Source of the DNA: Salegentibacter_A chungangensis
Lineage (GTDB): Bacteria; Bacteroidota; Bacteroidia; Flavobacteriales; Flavobacteriaceae
NCBI RefSeq assembly: GCF_042678405.1
Contig: NZ_JBHTLI010000001.1
Span: 124,001 to 188,000, forward strand
Length of the DNA stretch: 64,000 nucleotides
Direction: 5' to 3'
Part shown: one piece after another, positions 9,603 through 18,924 of the stretch
How positions within the stretch are numbered: the stretch's first letter is position 1
Layout of the letters: the number at the start of each line of letters is the position of its first letter
Translations under genes and position numbers: made by a program
The notes under the pieces: generated by a model
The model's database searches: none
What the model was told of the DNA's origin: nothing
Seen by the model: the letters and a program-made list of their open reading frames with translations, nothing else

Positions 9603-10721
9603 CTATTTATAGTCCTTAAAATCGCTATAATTATGAGGTTTCAGGCCAAATCTCTTCTGAAAACATCTGGTAAAATATGACGGACTGTTGAAGCCGGATT
9701 CAAAAGCGGTCTGAGCCACATTCTTATCAGATTCCCAGAGTAGTCCCTTTGCTTTTTTGAGTCGGAACTCCTTAAGGAGGCGTATGGAAGACATCCCTGT
9801 AGTGTCTATACATCTTCTATATAGTTTAGTTTTACTCATAGACATCTCCTGACACCAGTCTTCTATTTCGAACTCTGAATCCTGCCAATTCTCACAGAGC
9901 ACATTTACCAGTTTCACTAAAAACTGCTCTTCGGTCTTGGTGAAAAACCTCAAATTGTGACTCCCGGGTTTGGCCAGGGATTGCTTGCCTGACCTTTCCA
10001 ACAAGTCCCTAACAGTGCCAGAGATAAGGATTTCATCTTCAGAAATAATACCGGCGAAAAACCTCGCAAGCCTAAGAGTAGAGCCAAAAAGCTTATGGCT
10101 ATGGTCTACCGGTGTGCCGGCATGTATCCCAACTCCCATACCCAGGTCCTGTCTTACCGACTGCAAAAAGTCTGAGATTCTTATGGAGCAAAGAACCGCC
10201 TGGGTTGCAGAGGTAAAGGTCGCAATTAGGTCCTGCCCCTCTCTTTCTGCTGCCACCCCGTCATACCGGGCAATGGAGGTTTGCACCATTGCATTAAATC
10301 TTTTCAGCATTGCAGAGGCTTTCTCACTTCCAAATTCCGAAGTCAGCTCAAGCTTATCCCTGGTGGATACTAAAAGAACAACCCTGAATGCGGGGTCGTT
10401 AAAAACCTTGATTTTCTGATCTATCATATAATCCACTACTTCAGGATCGTGGGTCCTGCCCAGAAATGCCTTGACCACCCTGGGGTCTACTTCTATAATT
10501 TCATCGGGAAACTGTTTATGGGAATTACGGTGAAGCTCAAACACAGCCTCTTTGTTGGGGGCATCTATCAGGCAATAGGCATTGCTCTTCTGAACATCTA
10601 TCCAATAGGTTAAACACTTACAACCATACCTGTCCTGTATCCGAACATCGGCCTGATGCGCAATTGCAACATCCTCAGGAGTAAGATCCTGCCCAATATG
10701 GAGATCCATAAAAATTGGCAT
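9603..10721 (-). CDS. AraC-type regulator with DUF4242 and cyclase-homology domains
   Basis: 372 residues in three parts. Residues 1-90 look like DUF4242, the ferredoxin-like fold of the nickel-binding SCO4226 family (MDLHIGQDLTPEDVAIAHQAD, CKCLTYWID, YCLIDAPN). Residues about 120-265 resemble a class III nucleotidyl cyclase homology domain (GQDLIATFTSATQAVLCSIRI, GVGIHAGTPVD, EILISGTVRDLLERSG). The usual first metal-binding Asp motif is not visible (STRDKLE takes its place), so this part probably senses rather than catalyses. Residues about 270-372 are an AraC/XylS double helix-turn-helix (MSMSKTKLYRRC, VAQTAFESGFNSPSYFTRCFQKRFG). I infer a metal- or ligand-sensing transcription factor; likely targets are the flanking lipoprotein or P450 genes. 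Domain names rest on motif memory. Confidence 0.85.
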   Translation of the reverse strand: MPIFMDLHIGQDLTPEDVAIAHQADVRIQDRYGCKCLTYWIDVQKSNAYCLIDAPNKEAVFELHRNSHKQFPDEIIEVDPRVVKAFLGRTHDPEVVDYMIDQKIKVFNDPAFRVVLLVSTRDKLELTSEFGSEKASAMLKRFNAMVQTSIARYDGVAAEREGQDLIATFTSATQAVLCSIRISDFLQSVRQDLGMGVGIHAGTPVDHSHKLFGSTLRLARFFAGIISEDEILISGTVRDLLERSGKQSLAKPGSHNLRFFTKTEEQFLVKLVNVLCENWQDSEFEIEDWCQEMSMSKTKLYRRCIDTTGMSSIRLLKEFRLKKAKGLLWESDKNVAQTAFESGFNSPSYFTRCFQKRFGLKPHNYSDFKDYK

Positions 10722-10894
10722 AACACCAGATTACTTTAGAATTCATCTGAGGGGTGAAATTGTGTTTAATAAACCAACTGGATTACCGGTAAGGGCGGAA
10801 ATCTTCAACCGAACAATTAAAGAAAATATACCCAAAAAAAGAATAGGTGCAAACCCGGTAAATTGAGAGAAGTGATTTCAGGGATCCCAAAAAA

Positions 10895-12226
10895 CTACTC
10901 CCTTTCTTCAAAAACTAGAATGGCATTTTTAGGTTTCAGGGTAATAAGCGGAAGGATCTCGATCTTATCCTTGGTGGGAATAATTTTATACTTCCTGACA
11001 ATTCCTGTTATAGTCAGTATCATTTCGTACATCGCAAAATTACTGCCTATACATTTTCTCGGGCCGGCTCCAAACGGAAAGTAATGTGAAGAATGACTCC
11101 CGGGCTCTTTAAACCTGTCCGGATCAAAAGTTTCAGGATCTTTCCAGTAATCCTTATGTCGATGGATCTCGAATATGGAAAAGAGCAGGTCTGACTTTGG
11201 CGGAAAATGCATAGCATTATATTCATCTTCCTCAATATTATTCCTGTCAATAAAATACGCCGGCGGGTACAGGCGCATTGCTTCCTCAATAACCTGTCTT
11301 GTATAAGGACAGGCTTTAAGAAAACCGAACAGGTTCTCCGTCATCCTTTCTGCCGAAGTGATCTCCTCAAGGATCTTTTCCTGAGATTCAGGGTTTCGTG
11401 CCAAGAGCTCACAGGTAAAGCTCAGGGCATTTGAAGTGGTTTCGTGGCCCGCGGTAAAAAGAATGAGAATCTCATCTATAAGCTGCTCCTCTTCCATAGG
11501 TTCCCCGTCTTCATATCTTGCATCAAGAAGCATATCCAGCAGGTCACCGTGTTTTTGTGAAGAGTCTTTCCGGTCCCGGATTAAGCCCCGAAGAATTTCG
11601 CGTGCTTCTCCCGTTAACCCAAGATGCTTCCCGATCTTTCCGCTCACATAAAACCACCATCTTTTATAAGGTTGCCGCAGTTCCTTTACCAGCATCTTCT
11701 GTGCTGCCTCGGTAATATGCTGCAGCCTCTTGATCTCCTTCTCCCCAACGGCACTGCTGAAAAGGGATTTCACCACTGTTTGAAAAGCCAGGTCATTAAA
11801 TATCGGGAAAACATCGATTTCGACTGCGGGCTGAATCTTTTGAAGTTCAGTATTAATGGCGGCTTGTATACTATCCAGCAGTCCTGCCAGCTGCTTTTTA
11901 TGGAAAGCAGGCTGAATGAGTTTGCGTTGTCTTGCCCAGTGCTCTCCGTTGGAAGTGAGCAAGCCCTTCCCTACATATTTGGCAAGGTCCCGCGTCTGAA
12001 TGGTAGATTTTATATAATTCTTCTGTTTCTTTTGGAGCACGTATTCAGCAAAACCGGCATCCCGGCAAAAGATTATCTTCTTTCCAAAGCCAAGATGGAT
12101 CTGAAAGATATCTCCGTATTTTTCAAAATTAATATGATGAAAAGGCAAAGGATTCCTGAGAATCTGATTGGTATTGCGTAAAAAACGGAATACCGATACC
12201 GTTGGAATCTCTTTATACTGCATCAA
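10895..12226 (-). CDS. Cytochrome P450
   Basis: A 443-residue haem-thiolate monooxygenase. Diagnostic motifs are all present: the I-helix oxygen-activation motif AGHETTS (residues 259-265), the K-helix ExxR (Glu315-Arg318), and the haem-binding loop FGAGPRKCIG with Cys392 as axial ligand. The WxxxR-type C-helix (HWARQRKLIQPAFH) is also visible. It has no signal peptide or membrane anchor, so it is cytoplasmic. The gene starts 8 bases after the ruvB stop and is probably cotranscribed with it. No redox partner is encoded nearby. The substrate cannot be told; the overall pattern resembles fatty-acid-type bacterial P450s. Confidence 0.95.
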   Translation of the reverse strand: MMQYKEIPTVSVFRFLRNTNQILRNPLPFHHINFEKYGDIFQIHLGFGKKIIFCRDAGFAEYVLQKKQKNYIKSTIQTRDLAKYVGKGLLTSNGEHWARQRKLIQPAFHKKQLAGLLDSIQAAINTELQKIQPAVEIDVFPIFNDLAFQTVVKSLFSSAVGEKEIKRLQHITEAAQKMLVKELRQPYKRWWFYVSGKIGKHLGLTGEAREILRGLIRDRKDSSQKHGDLLDMLLDARYEDGEPMEEEQLIDEILILFTAGHETTSNALSFTCELLARNPESQEKILEEITSAERMTENLFGFLKACPYTRQVIEEAMRLYPPAYFIDRNNIEEDEYNAMHFPPKSDLLFSIFEIHRHKDYWKDPETFDPDRFKEPGSHSSHYFPFGAGPRKCIGSNFAMYEMILTITGIVRKYKIIPTKDKIEILPLITLKPKNAILVFEERE

Positions 12227-12234
12227 TTGCTTTT

Positions 12235-13257
12235 TTAGAACAGCCCGCCCTGCACGTCTCCTTTTATCCGGCCGAGATGCTTATAGGCGGCCTCGGTCAC
12301 CTCCCTCCCACGCGGAGTTCTGTATATGAATCCCTGCTGGATAAGAAAAGGCTCATAGACCTCTTCAATGGTTTCGGCATTTTCACTAACAGCAGTTGCA
12401 AGTGTTGTGATCCCAACAGGACCTCCTTTAAATTTATCTATAATGGTAGAAAGGATCTTATTGTCCATTTCGTCCAGCCCGTGAGCATCCACATTAAGCG
12501 CTTTAAGTCCATACCGGGAGATCTCGAGGTCTATCTTCCCGTTACCCTTTATCTGTGCAAAATCACGCACCCTGCGCAATAAGGCGTTAGCAATACGGGG
12601 TGTTCCCCTGCTCCTGCCAGCAATTTCTATGGCCGCATCAAGACTAATAGGTACATTCAGAATATCTGCACTACGCTGTATTATATCAGATAATAATTCG
12701 GTAGTGTAATATTGCAGACGACTGGAAATACCAAATCTTGCCCGCATTGGTGCGGTTAGAAGTCCCGAACGGGTGGTTGCGCCCACCAGGGTAAAAGGAC
12801 TAAGGTTGATCTGTACGGTTCTGGCATTTGGACCTGATTCTATCATAATATCTATACGGTAGTCTTCCATAGCCGAATAAAGATACTCCTCCACTACTGC
12901 ACTTAGCCTGTGGATCTCATCTATGAACAGAATATCCCTCTCCTCGAGATTGGTCAAAAGACCGGCAAGATCTCCCGGTTTATCCAGAACCGGACCTGAT
13001 GTTACCTTGATCCCAACCCCTAGTTCGTTGGCCAGAATATGAGCAAGGGTGGTCTTCCCCAATCCCGGAGGACCGTGAAACAAGGTATGGTCTAAAGCCT
13101 CTCCCCTAAGATTGGCCGCTTCTACAAACACCTTCAGGTTTTCAAGAACCTGGTCCTGGCCGGCAAAATCATCAAATTCGAGGGGTCTTAAAGCTCTTTC
13201 GACATCAAATTCTTCGGAAGAAAAATTTTCACCGGTGGGATCTAAGTGTTCATTCAT
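12235..13257 (-). CDS. ruvB: Holliday junction branch migration ATPase RuvB
   Basis: The 340-residue AAA+ motor that drives branch migration with RuvA. Visible motifs are Walker A GPPGLGKTT, Walker B LFIDEIHRL, sensor GATTRSGLLTAPMRARFG (which contains the arginine finger region), and the C-terminal winged helix (EPFLIQQGFIYRTPRGREVTEAA). Length and ends are normal. It leads a two-gene unit with the P450 and has a TATCTTTG -7 element about 41 bases upstream. In many flavobacteria ruvB is not beside ruvA, and that holds here. Confidence 0.98.
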   Translation of the reverse strand: MNEHLDPTGENFSSEEFDVERALRPLEFDDFAGQDQVLENLKVFVEAANLRGEALDHTLFHGPPGLGKTTLAHILANELGVGIKVTSGPVLDKPGDLAGLLTNLEERDILFIDEIHRLSAVVEEYLYSAMEDYRIDIMIESGPNARTVQINLSPFTLVGATTRSGLLTAPMRARFGISSRLQYYTTELLSDIIQRSADILNVPISLDAAIEIAGRSRGTPRIANALLRRVRDFAQIKGNGKIDLEISRYGLKALNVDAHGLDEMDNKILSTIIDKFKGGPVGITTLATAVSENAETIEEVYEPFLIQQGFIYRTPRGREVTEAAYKHLGRIKGDVQGGLF

Positions 13258-13298
13258 AGTTAATGCGAATTAAATAGAAAAGCCATCAGGCTTCAGAA

Positions 13299-13306
13299 CA
13301 AAGATA
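13299..13306 (-). promoter_or_regulatory. -7 promoter element for ruvB
   Basis: The minus strand reads TATCTTTG, a full TAnnTTTG match, 41 bases before the ruvB ATG and just past the respiratory operon's terminator. No clear -33 TTG was found. Confidence 0.5.
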
Positions 13307-13310
13307 AAAG

Positions 13311-13342
13311 AAAAAAGCCTCTTCGGTAAGGAAAAGGCTTTT
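13311..13342 (-). terminator. Terminator of the act-cox respiratory operon
   Basis: On the minus strand AAAAGCCT pairs with AGGCTTTT, extended by an inner TTTC/GAAG pairing, and ends in a T-run. It lies about 25 bases after the ctaD stop and fits an intrinsic terminator. Confidence 0.75.
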
Positions 13343-13366
13343 CAGAATATTGTTAAATCGGGTTAT

Positions 13367-15187
13367 TTAGTGATTCAGTTCTTCTTCATTTTCCTGAAGA
13401 GGCACTGTTTGAGGAACAAAGTCCTGTCCCTTTATCACATATCCCCCATCTTCATTAGTCTTAGAGTAATCGTAAGGCCAACGGTAAACCGAAGGAATCG
13501 CTCCCGGCCAGTTTCCGTGGATATGCTCCACCGGAGTAGTCCATTCTAAGGTTGTAGCATTCCAAGGGTTCTGAGTAGCTTTCTTTCCGAAGAAAATAGA
13601 GCCGAAGAAGTTGTAAAGGAACACCACCTGAACCGCTGCGGTCATAATCGCAAACAAGGTAATGATCACGTTCACATCGGCAAGGTCATCGAAGTACGGG
13701 AATGCCGTGTTGGTATAGTAACGTCTTGGAAGACCCGCAAGTCCGATAAAGTGCATTGGGAAGAATACCCCGTAAGCACCAACTGCAGTCACCCAGAAGT
13801 GAACATAACCAAGGTTCTTGTTCATCATTCTTCCGAACATTTTAGGGAACCAGTGATAAACACCAGCAAGCAATCCGTAAAGTGCAGAGATACCCATTAC
13901 CAGGTGAAAGTGAGCAATTACAAAATATGTATCGTGAACGTTAATATCTAGAGTACTATCTCCAAGAATAATCCCGGTAAGACCTCCGGTGATGAAGGTA
14001 GAAACGAAACCAATAGAGAATAACATAGCTGGGTTCATCTGCAGATTACCTTTCCATAAGGTTGTGATCCAGTTAAAAGCTTTTACAGCCGATGGAATCG
14101 CAATAAGAAGGGTTGTAAACGTAAATACCGATCCAAGGAACGGGTTCATTCCGGATACGAACATATGGTGACCCCATACAATGGTAGAAAGGAATGCAAT
14201 CGCAAGTATGGAAGCAATCATCGCACGATAACCAAAAATAGGTTTACGAGAGTTGGTTGCCATAATCTCTGAAACGAGCCCCATAGCAGGAAGTATTACA
14301 ATGTAAACCTCCGGGTGGCCAAGGAACCAGAAAAGGTGTTCGAAAAGTACCGGAGAACCTCCCTGGTGACTCAATACCTCTCCCTGAATATAAATGTCGC
14401 TTAAGAAGAAGGAAGTACCAAAACTTCTATCCATAATAAGCAATAATGCTGCTGAAAGTAATACCGGGAACGAAACCACACCAATGATAGCGGTCACAAA
14501 GAAAGCCCAGATGGTTAACGGAAGTCTCGTCATAGACATTCCTTTTGTTCTAAGATTAAGAACGGTCACGATATAGTTCAAAGATCCCAATAGCGAAGAT
14601 GCGATGAATATGGCAAGTGAGCTTAACCAAAGGGTCATTCCCAGTCCCGAACCACCAATAGCCTGTGGCAGGGCACTAAGAGGAGGATAGATAGTCCAAC
14701 CTGAAGAAGCCGGTCCGGCTTCCACAAATAAAGAGCTAACCATTACCACACAAGAGATAAAGAACAGCCAGTAAGAAACCATATTAAGGAATCCTGAGGC
14801 CATATCTCTGGCTCCAATCTGCAACGGAATAAGCAGGTTACTAAAAGTACCACTTAACCCGGCAGTAAGTACAAAGAATACCATAATGGTACCGTGAATA
14901 GTTACCAATGCAAGGTATATTGAAGGAGTCATAACTCCGTCAGGAGCCCATTTCCCCAATAATGCTTCAAAAATTGCAAAGGACTCTTCCGGCCAGGCCA
15001 GCTGCATACGGAACAAAACGGACATTGCTATCCCGATAATTCCCATAATAAGCCCGGTAATAAGATATTGCTTGGCAATCATCTTATGATCCTGACTAAA
15101 AATGTACTTTGTGATAAAAGTTTCCTTATGATGATGTCCGTGATCCTCGTGGTGATCGTGAGCCGGTGCGTTTGCTATTGCTGACAT
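13367..15187 (-). CDS. ctaD: Cytochrome c oxidase subunit I
   Basis: 606 residues with about 12 membrane segments. It carries the haem a, haem a3 and CuB sites that reduce O2 to water. The haem-copper signature is clear: HLFWFLGHPEVYIVILP contains the CuB His, the Glu of the D-channel (GHPEV, A1 type) and the cross-linked Tyr. IHGTIMVFF supplies a haem ligand, HHMFVSG the other CuB His pair, and HDTYFVIAHFH the haem ligands on helix X. The N-terminus is His-rich (HDHHEDHGHHHKE). It is the last gene of the act-cox operon, 35 bases after subunit II. No subunit III or IV gene follows in this window. Confidence 0.97.
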   Translation of the reverse strand: MSAIANAPAHDHHEDHGHHHKETFITKYIFSQDHKMIAKQYLITGLIMGIIGIAMSVLFRMQLAWPEESFAIFEALLGKWAPDGVMTPSIYLALVTIHGTIMVFFVLTAGLSGTFSNLLIPLQIGARDMASGFLNMVSYWLFFISCVVMVSSLFVEAGPASSGWTIYPPLSALPQAIGGSGLGMTLWLSSLAIFIASSLLGSLNYIVTVLNLRTKGMSMTRLPLTIWAFFVTAIIGVVSFPVLLSAALLLIMDRSFGTSFFLSDIYIQGEVLSHQGGSPVLFEHLFWFLGHPEVYIVILPAMGLVSEIMATNSRKPIFGYRAMIASILAIAFLSTIVWGHHMFVSGMNPFLGSVFTFTTLLIAIPSAVKAFNWITTLWKGNLQMNPAMLFSIGFVSTFITGGLTGIILGDSTLDINVHDTYFVIAHFHLVMGISALYGLLAGVYHWFPKMFGRMMNKNLGYVHFWVTAVGAYGVFFPMHFIGLAGLPRRYYTNTAFPYFDDLADVNVIITLFAIMTAAVQVVFLYNFFGSIFFGKKATQNPWNATTLEWTTPVEHIHGNWPGAIPSVYRWPYDYSKTNEDGGYVIKGQDFVPQTVPLQENEEELNH

Positions 15188-15222
15188 ATCTTAAATATAT
15201 TCTTTTTAAACCTTAATAATAA

Positions 15223-16287
15223 TTAGTTATTAGCCATAGTTTCACCGAACGTACCCTGTTCGCTTAACCAGGCCTTGTAATCTTCTTCACTCTCTACAAC
15301 AATCTTCATTTGCATATTGTAGTGCGCCTCTCCACAAATCTTGTTACACAACAAGAAGTAATCAAATTCATAAGCATCAAGCGGCATTTCTCCTTCAGCC
15401 ACAAGCTCTTTACTTTCTTCTTTTCTTATTTCATTAATATGCTGGACTTTTTCCACCATATACTCGCTGTCTCTCATTTCCTCAGAAGTAATGGTTGGAG
15501 TAAAGCTGAACTGAGTGATCATACCAGGAACTACGTTCATTTGCGCACGGAAGTGAGGGAAATAAGCTGAGTGCAGCACATCCTGGGATCTTAATTTAAA
15601 CAACACCCTTTTTCCAACAGGCAGGTGTAATTCCGTAGTCACCTTATCATCTTTTGCGTAAGAATCGTTCTCACTTATCCCCAGAGTATTAGCACCTTCA
15701 ATGAAACGTACATTGGCTTTCCCTAAGGTATTATCTTCTCCGGCATACCTGGCTGTCCAGCTGAACTGTTTGGCATAAAGTTCAATCACAATAGGATCGT
15801 CTTCTTTGCTCACGTTCATAATATCTGACCAGGTAAATAATCCATAGATAATAAGACCTGCAAGAACAATAACAGGGATAATGGTCCAGATGAATTCCAG
15901 TTTATCGTTATCGGCATAGAAAAGAGCTTTTTTCCCCTTTTCACCGCGGTATTTAAATGCGAACCAGTGCAGTAAAGCCTGGGTAATGATCTGCACCACC
16001 ATAATGATGAAAATGGATACGAACATCAGTGTATCATATTCCCCACCGTGAGCCGATGCAGCCTCAGGTAAATAGAACTTACTGTAGTACCAGAAGCAAT
16101 AAAGCATCCCGGCATAAAGAAACACCATAAAACCAAGCATAAGCTTTGCCTGCATAGTGTTATCCTTGTCTGTGGCTACCTGCGTTGTATCGGTGTCCTC
16201 ACTTTTAGACAGCTGAAAAATCTTAGAGATTTGCCAGGCGGTTACGGCAAGAAGCGCTAGTACTATGATTATTAAAAATACGGTCAT
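15223..16287 (-). CDS. ctaC: Cytochrome c oxidase subunit II
   Basis: 354 residues. This subunit carries the binuclear CuA centre that accepts electrons from cytochrome c or directly from alternative complex III. The CuA motif CxxxCxxxHxxM is intact (CNKICGEAHYNM near residue 317), and the upstream cupredoxin ligands are in VLHSAYFPHFRAQMNVVPGM. Besides the two usual helices (MVVQIITQALLHWFAF and FIWTIIPVIVLAGLIIYGLF) there are two more N-terminal hydrophobic segments, an extension I believe is common in Bacteroidota. No C-terminal cytochrome c domain is present, so it is aa3 rather than caa3 in gene structure. Confidence 0.96.
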   Translation of the reverse strand: MTVFLIIIVLALLAVTAWQISKIFQLSKSEDTDTTQVATDKDNTMQAKLMLGFMVFLYAGMLYCFWYYSKFYLPEAASAHGGEYDTLMFVSIFIIMVVQIITQALLHWFAFKYRGEKGKKALFYADNDKLEFIWTIIPVIVLAGLIIYGLFTWSDIMNVSKEDDPIVIELYAKQFSWTARYAGEDNTLGKANVRFIEGANTLGISENDSYAKDDKVTTELHLPVGKRVLFKLRSQDVLHSAYFPHFRAQMNVVPGMITQFSFTPTITSEEMRDSEYMVEKVQHINEIRKEESKELVAEGEMPLDAYEFDYFLLCNKICGEAHYNMQMKIVVESEEDYKAWLSEQGTFGETMANN

Positions 16288-16320
16288 TTTATATATTCTT
16301 CTTTAAACAATCAATCTTTA

Positions 16321-17682
16321 TTAATAATGGTAATTCTCGCTTTCCTTAAGGTAAGGATTTCTTTTTACCAGCAGCGGAGCCTTGGTAAGCGCGTTGAACA
16401 CGACAAAGGCGAACAACCCGGCAAAGAACAACACCGCACTGATCTCAGGGATTCCTATGAACCAGGATTCACCTACAGTTGCCGGCATAATCATTACATA
16501 AATATCAAGATAGTGACCAATTAAGATAATTAGTCCCGTCATTACCACAAACCAGTTAACTCTCTTATAATCGCTGTTCATCAACACCAATACCGGGAAG
16601 ACGAAGTTAAGCACAAGCATTCCAAAGAATGGCAAGGCATAATCCTCAATACGTGCTATAAAATACACCACTTCCTCAGGAATATTAGAATACCAGATCA
16701 GCATAAATTGTGAGAACCAAAGGTAGGTCCAGAATATACTGATCCCGAACATAAATTTAGCAAGGTCGTGCAGGTGGCTGTCATTCACAAAAGGAAGATA
16801 GCCTCTGGATTTAAGATAGATCGACATAAGAGCGATCACAGTAATCCCGGATACGAACATACTCGCAAATACATACCATCCAAAAAGAGTACTGAACCAG
16901 TGAGGGTCTACACTCATTATCCAGTCCCAGGACATCATTGACTCTGTTACTATAAAGAAAACAAGGAACCCTGCAGCCAGTTTAAAGTTTTTCTTAAACC
17001 ATTTATTATCGGTTGCATTGTCCTGTTTAATGGAACCTTTTCTAAGCAATTGTCTGAACAGCATCCAGCCTCCAAGGTAGATAGCAGCTCTTATCAGGAA
17101 GAAAGGCACATTAAGATAACTTGCCTTGTTTTGTATAATTTCATCTTCTGCAACAACTTCAGGATCCATCCAGATGAAAAGGTGATTCATATGAAAACCT
17201 GAAAGCAATAACAGCACGAATACAATGATCCCGCCAGGAATCACATAAGCGGTGATCGCTTCCATTACCCTGAACAGTACCGGAGACCATCCAGCCTGTG
17301 CTGCATACTGTATCGCATAGAATGCCAAGACTCCCAAAGAGATCATAAAGAAAAAGAAGGCCGCAACATAAAGGGCTGCCCAGGGCTTGTTTTGAAGCTG
17401 GTGCAGTTTATGCTCCAGGTGCTCCATTTCGTGACCTTCGGCAGCAGCAGCGTGGCCCTGCTCGCCTTCTTCAGCGTGAGCAGCTTCAGCTTCGTGCCCG
17501 GCAGATTCTACGTGAGCGGTAGCAGCTTCACTTTCTTCTCCGTGGCCGCCGTGTGATGCCATCATTTCCTTTACATCATCAACAGTTGATGGTGCTGCAA
17601 TAAATCCGTAAATAAGACCTACGGCACCAACAATCATAAAGATAATTGCTGTTAATTTTAATTTACTGGATAGCGTGTACAT
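16321..17682 (-). CDS. actF: Alternative complex III subunit ActF
   Basis: 453 residues with about 10 membrane segments, of the NrfD/PsrC-like fold that ActF shares with ActC. It is an integral part of the quinol:electron-acceptor oxidoreductase that replaces the bc1 complex. Between the first and second helices (residues about 40-95) is a loop very rich in His, Glu and Ala (several HxE and HGGHGEE stretches), which is unusual and could bind metal or act as a proton buffer. Later parts (WDWIMSVDPHWFSTLFGWYVFAS, FWTYLWFSQFMLIWYSNIPEE) are typical of ActF. It lies in the operon between actE and ctaC. Confidence 0.95.
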   Translation of the reverse strand: MYTLSSKLKLTAIIFMIVGAVGLIYGFIAAPSTVDDVKEMMASHGGHGEESEAATAHVESAGHEAEAAHAEEGEQGHAAAAEGHEMEHLEHKLHQLQNKPWAALYVAAFFFFMISLGVLAFYAIQYAAQAGWSPVLFRVMEAITAYVIPGGIIVFVLLLLSGFHMNHLFIWMDPEVVAEDEIIQNKASYLNVPFFLIRAAIYLGGWMLFRQLLRKGSIKQDNATDNKWFKKNFKLAAGFLVFFIVTESMMSWDWIMSVDPHWFSTLFGWYVFASMFVSGITVIALMSIYLKSRGYLPFVNDSHLHDLAKFMFGISIFWTYLWFSQFMLIWYSNIPEEVVYFIARIEDYALPFFGMLVLNFVFPVLVLMNSDYKRVNWFVVMTGLIILIGHYLDIYVMIMPATVGESWFIGIPEISAVLFFAGLFAFVVFNALTKAPLLVKRNPYLKESENYHY

Positions 17683-17709
17683 ATTGATAAATCTAAATGC
17701 TTTAATTCT

Positions 17710-18405
17710 TTAGTTTTGGGTTTCTTCTTGTGTTTCCTGAGCAGGCTCTTCTTCTGAGGTCATTTGCTCCCCTTCAGCCTCTGAAGACTGAGCATCCTGT
17801 TTGGCATCCTCAAAAGCTCTTTCAGGCTTCCCTTCAAGGGAACGCTTAAGACTCATCACATAATGATCTATTTGCCAGCGCTCTTCTATAGTGGTCTGGG
17901 AAGCATAAGAGCCCATATTGTTAAGCCCGTAATACATCACGTGGTATACACTACCCTCGGTGATGGCCCTTCCCGGGTCATCATAAGAAGGAACTCCAAG
18001 AAATTTTTCACGTTCTACCAAAATACCTTTTCCGGCTCCTTTATCTCCGTGACAAACCGCACAGTAAATTGTGTACAGTTCTTTCCCTGCAGCTAAATTA
18101 TCTTCAGTATAAGGAAGCGGGTTGGTAAGGTTAGCTTTTGCATTTGCCGAACCTTCAGGAGTATTTTCATACTCATAAGGCATCCACCCTCTCGGGATAC
18201 TTCCTTCTGCCGGTAATTTTGCTTCCTGCTCGTTTTGAAAGATATCGTAAGAACCATAGGTCTCATACCCGGGAGACACATACATATCAGGGAAATACTG
18301 ATAATTTGGTTCATTTTCATCGGCACAGGAAGTAAACAAACCTGCCACGAATAAAAAGGCTATATATCTATTGAATAAACTTCTCATTAGTCTATTAATT
18401 TTCAA
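17710..18405 (-). CDS. actE: Alternative complex III monohaem cytochrome c subunit ActE
   Basis: 231 residues. One CxxCH haem site (CAVCHGDKGAGKG, near residue 115) lies in a class I cytochrome c domain. The N-terminus has a signal segment with a lipobox (LFTSCADENE), so it is probably a lipoprotein attached at the periplasmic face, as ActE is known to be. The C-terminal 40 residues are a low-complexity acidic tail (SSEAEGEQMTSEEEPAQETQEE). ActE passes electrons from ActB/ActA toward the oxidase. Its start overlaps the end of actD by 11 bases, which points to translational coupling. Confidence 0.95.
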   Translation of the reverse strand: MKINRLMRSLFNRYIAFLFVAGLFTSCADENEPNYQYFPDMYVSPGYETYGSYDIFQNEQEAKLPAEGSIPRGWMPYEYENTPEGSANAKANLTNPLPYTEDNLAAGKELYTIYCAVCHGDKGAGKGILVEREKFLGVPSYDDPGRAITEGSVYHVMYYGLNNMGSYASQTTIEERWQIDHYVMSLKRSLEGKPERAFEDAKQDAQSSEAEGEQMTSEEEPAQETQEETQN

Positions 18406-18919
18406 TTAATTTAATTTCCAAGGCTCCGGTATTGTAAAGGAACTTTGAAAGATCATCCACATTATGATTAGCAACATCCACTTCCATAAGGAACTTATCG
18501 TCTGTAGTTCTTGGATCCGGATTTTCAGCTGCTTTAAAAGGCCATAGTCTACTTCTAAGGTAGAAGGTGATCACCATAAGGTGAGCAGCAAAGAATACGG
18601 TTAATTCAAACATAATTGGAATAAAAGCCGGCATGTTCTGAAGAAAGCTAAAACTAGGCTTACCCCCAATATCCTGTGGCCAGTCTTCAATCATTATAAA
18701 ATTCATCATTAAAACGGCTACAGTCAAACCAACCAAACCATACAAAAAGGAGGTTATAGCCAATCTGGTTGGTGCAAGCCCCATCACCTTGTCCAAACCG
18801 TGAACCGGGAAAGGAGTGTAAATTTCACCAATATGATAGCGCGCTTCACGTACCTGCTTAACGGCTTGTAAAAGCAGATCGTCATCGTTATAAATAGCGT
18901 GTATTACTTTTGATGCCAT
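18395..18919 (-). CDS. actD: Alternative complex III subunit ActD (DUF3341)
   Basis: 174 residues with an N-terminal soluble part (VIHAIYNDDDLLLQAVKQVREARYHIGEIYTPFPVHGLD) and two membrane helices (LAITSFLYGLVGLTVAVLMM and IMFELTVFFAAHLMVITFYL). This is the DUF3341 pattern of ActD, a small membrane subunit without cofactors. It lies 5 bases downstream of actC and overlaps actE. Nothing unusual. Confidence 0.95.
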   Translation of the reverse strand: MASKVIHAIYNDDDLLLQAVKQVREARYHIGEIYTPFPVHGLDKVMGLAPTRLAITSFLYGLVGLTVAVLMMNFIMIEDWPQDIGGKPSFSFLQNMPAFIPIMFELTVFFAAHLMVITFYLRSRLWPFKAAENPDPRTTDDKFLMEVDVANHNVDDLSKFLYNTGALEIKLIEN

Positions 18920-18924
18920 CTTAA

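Noticed and set aside
13280..13294. AAGCC/GGCTT mini hairpin in the ruvB leader
   Set aside because: Only 5 bp with a weak T tract; could be chance beside the real operon terminator.
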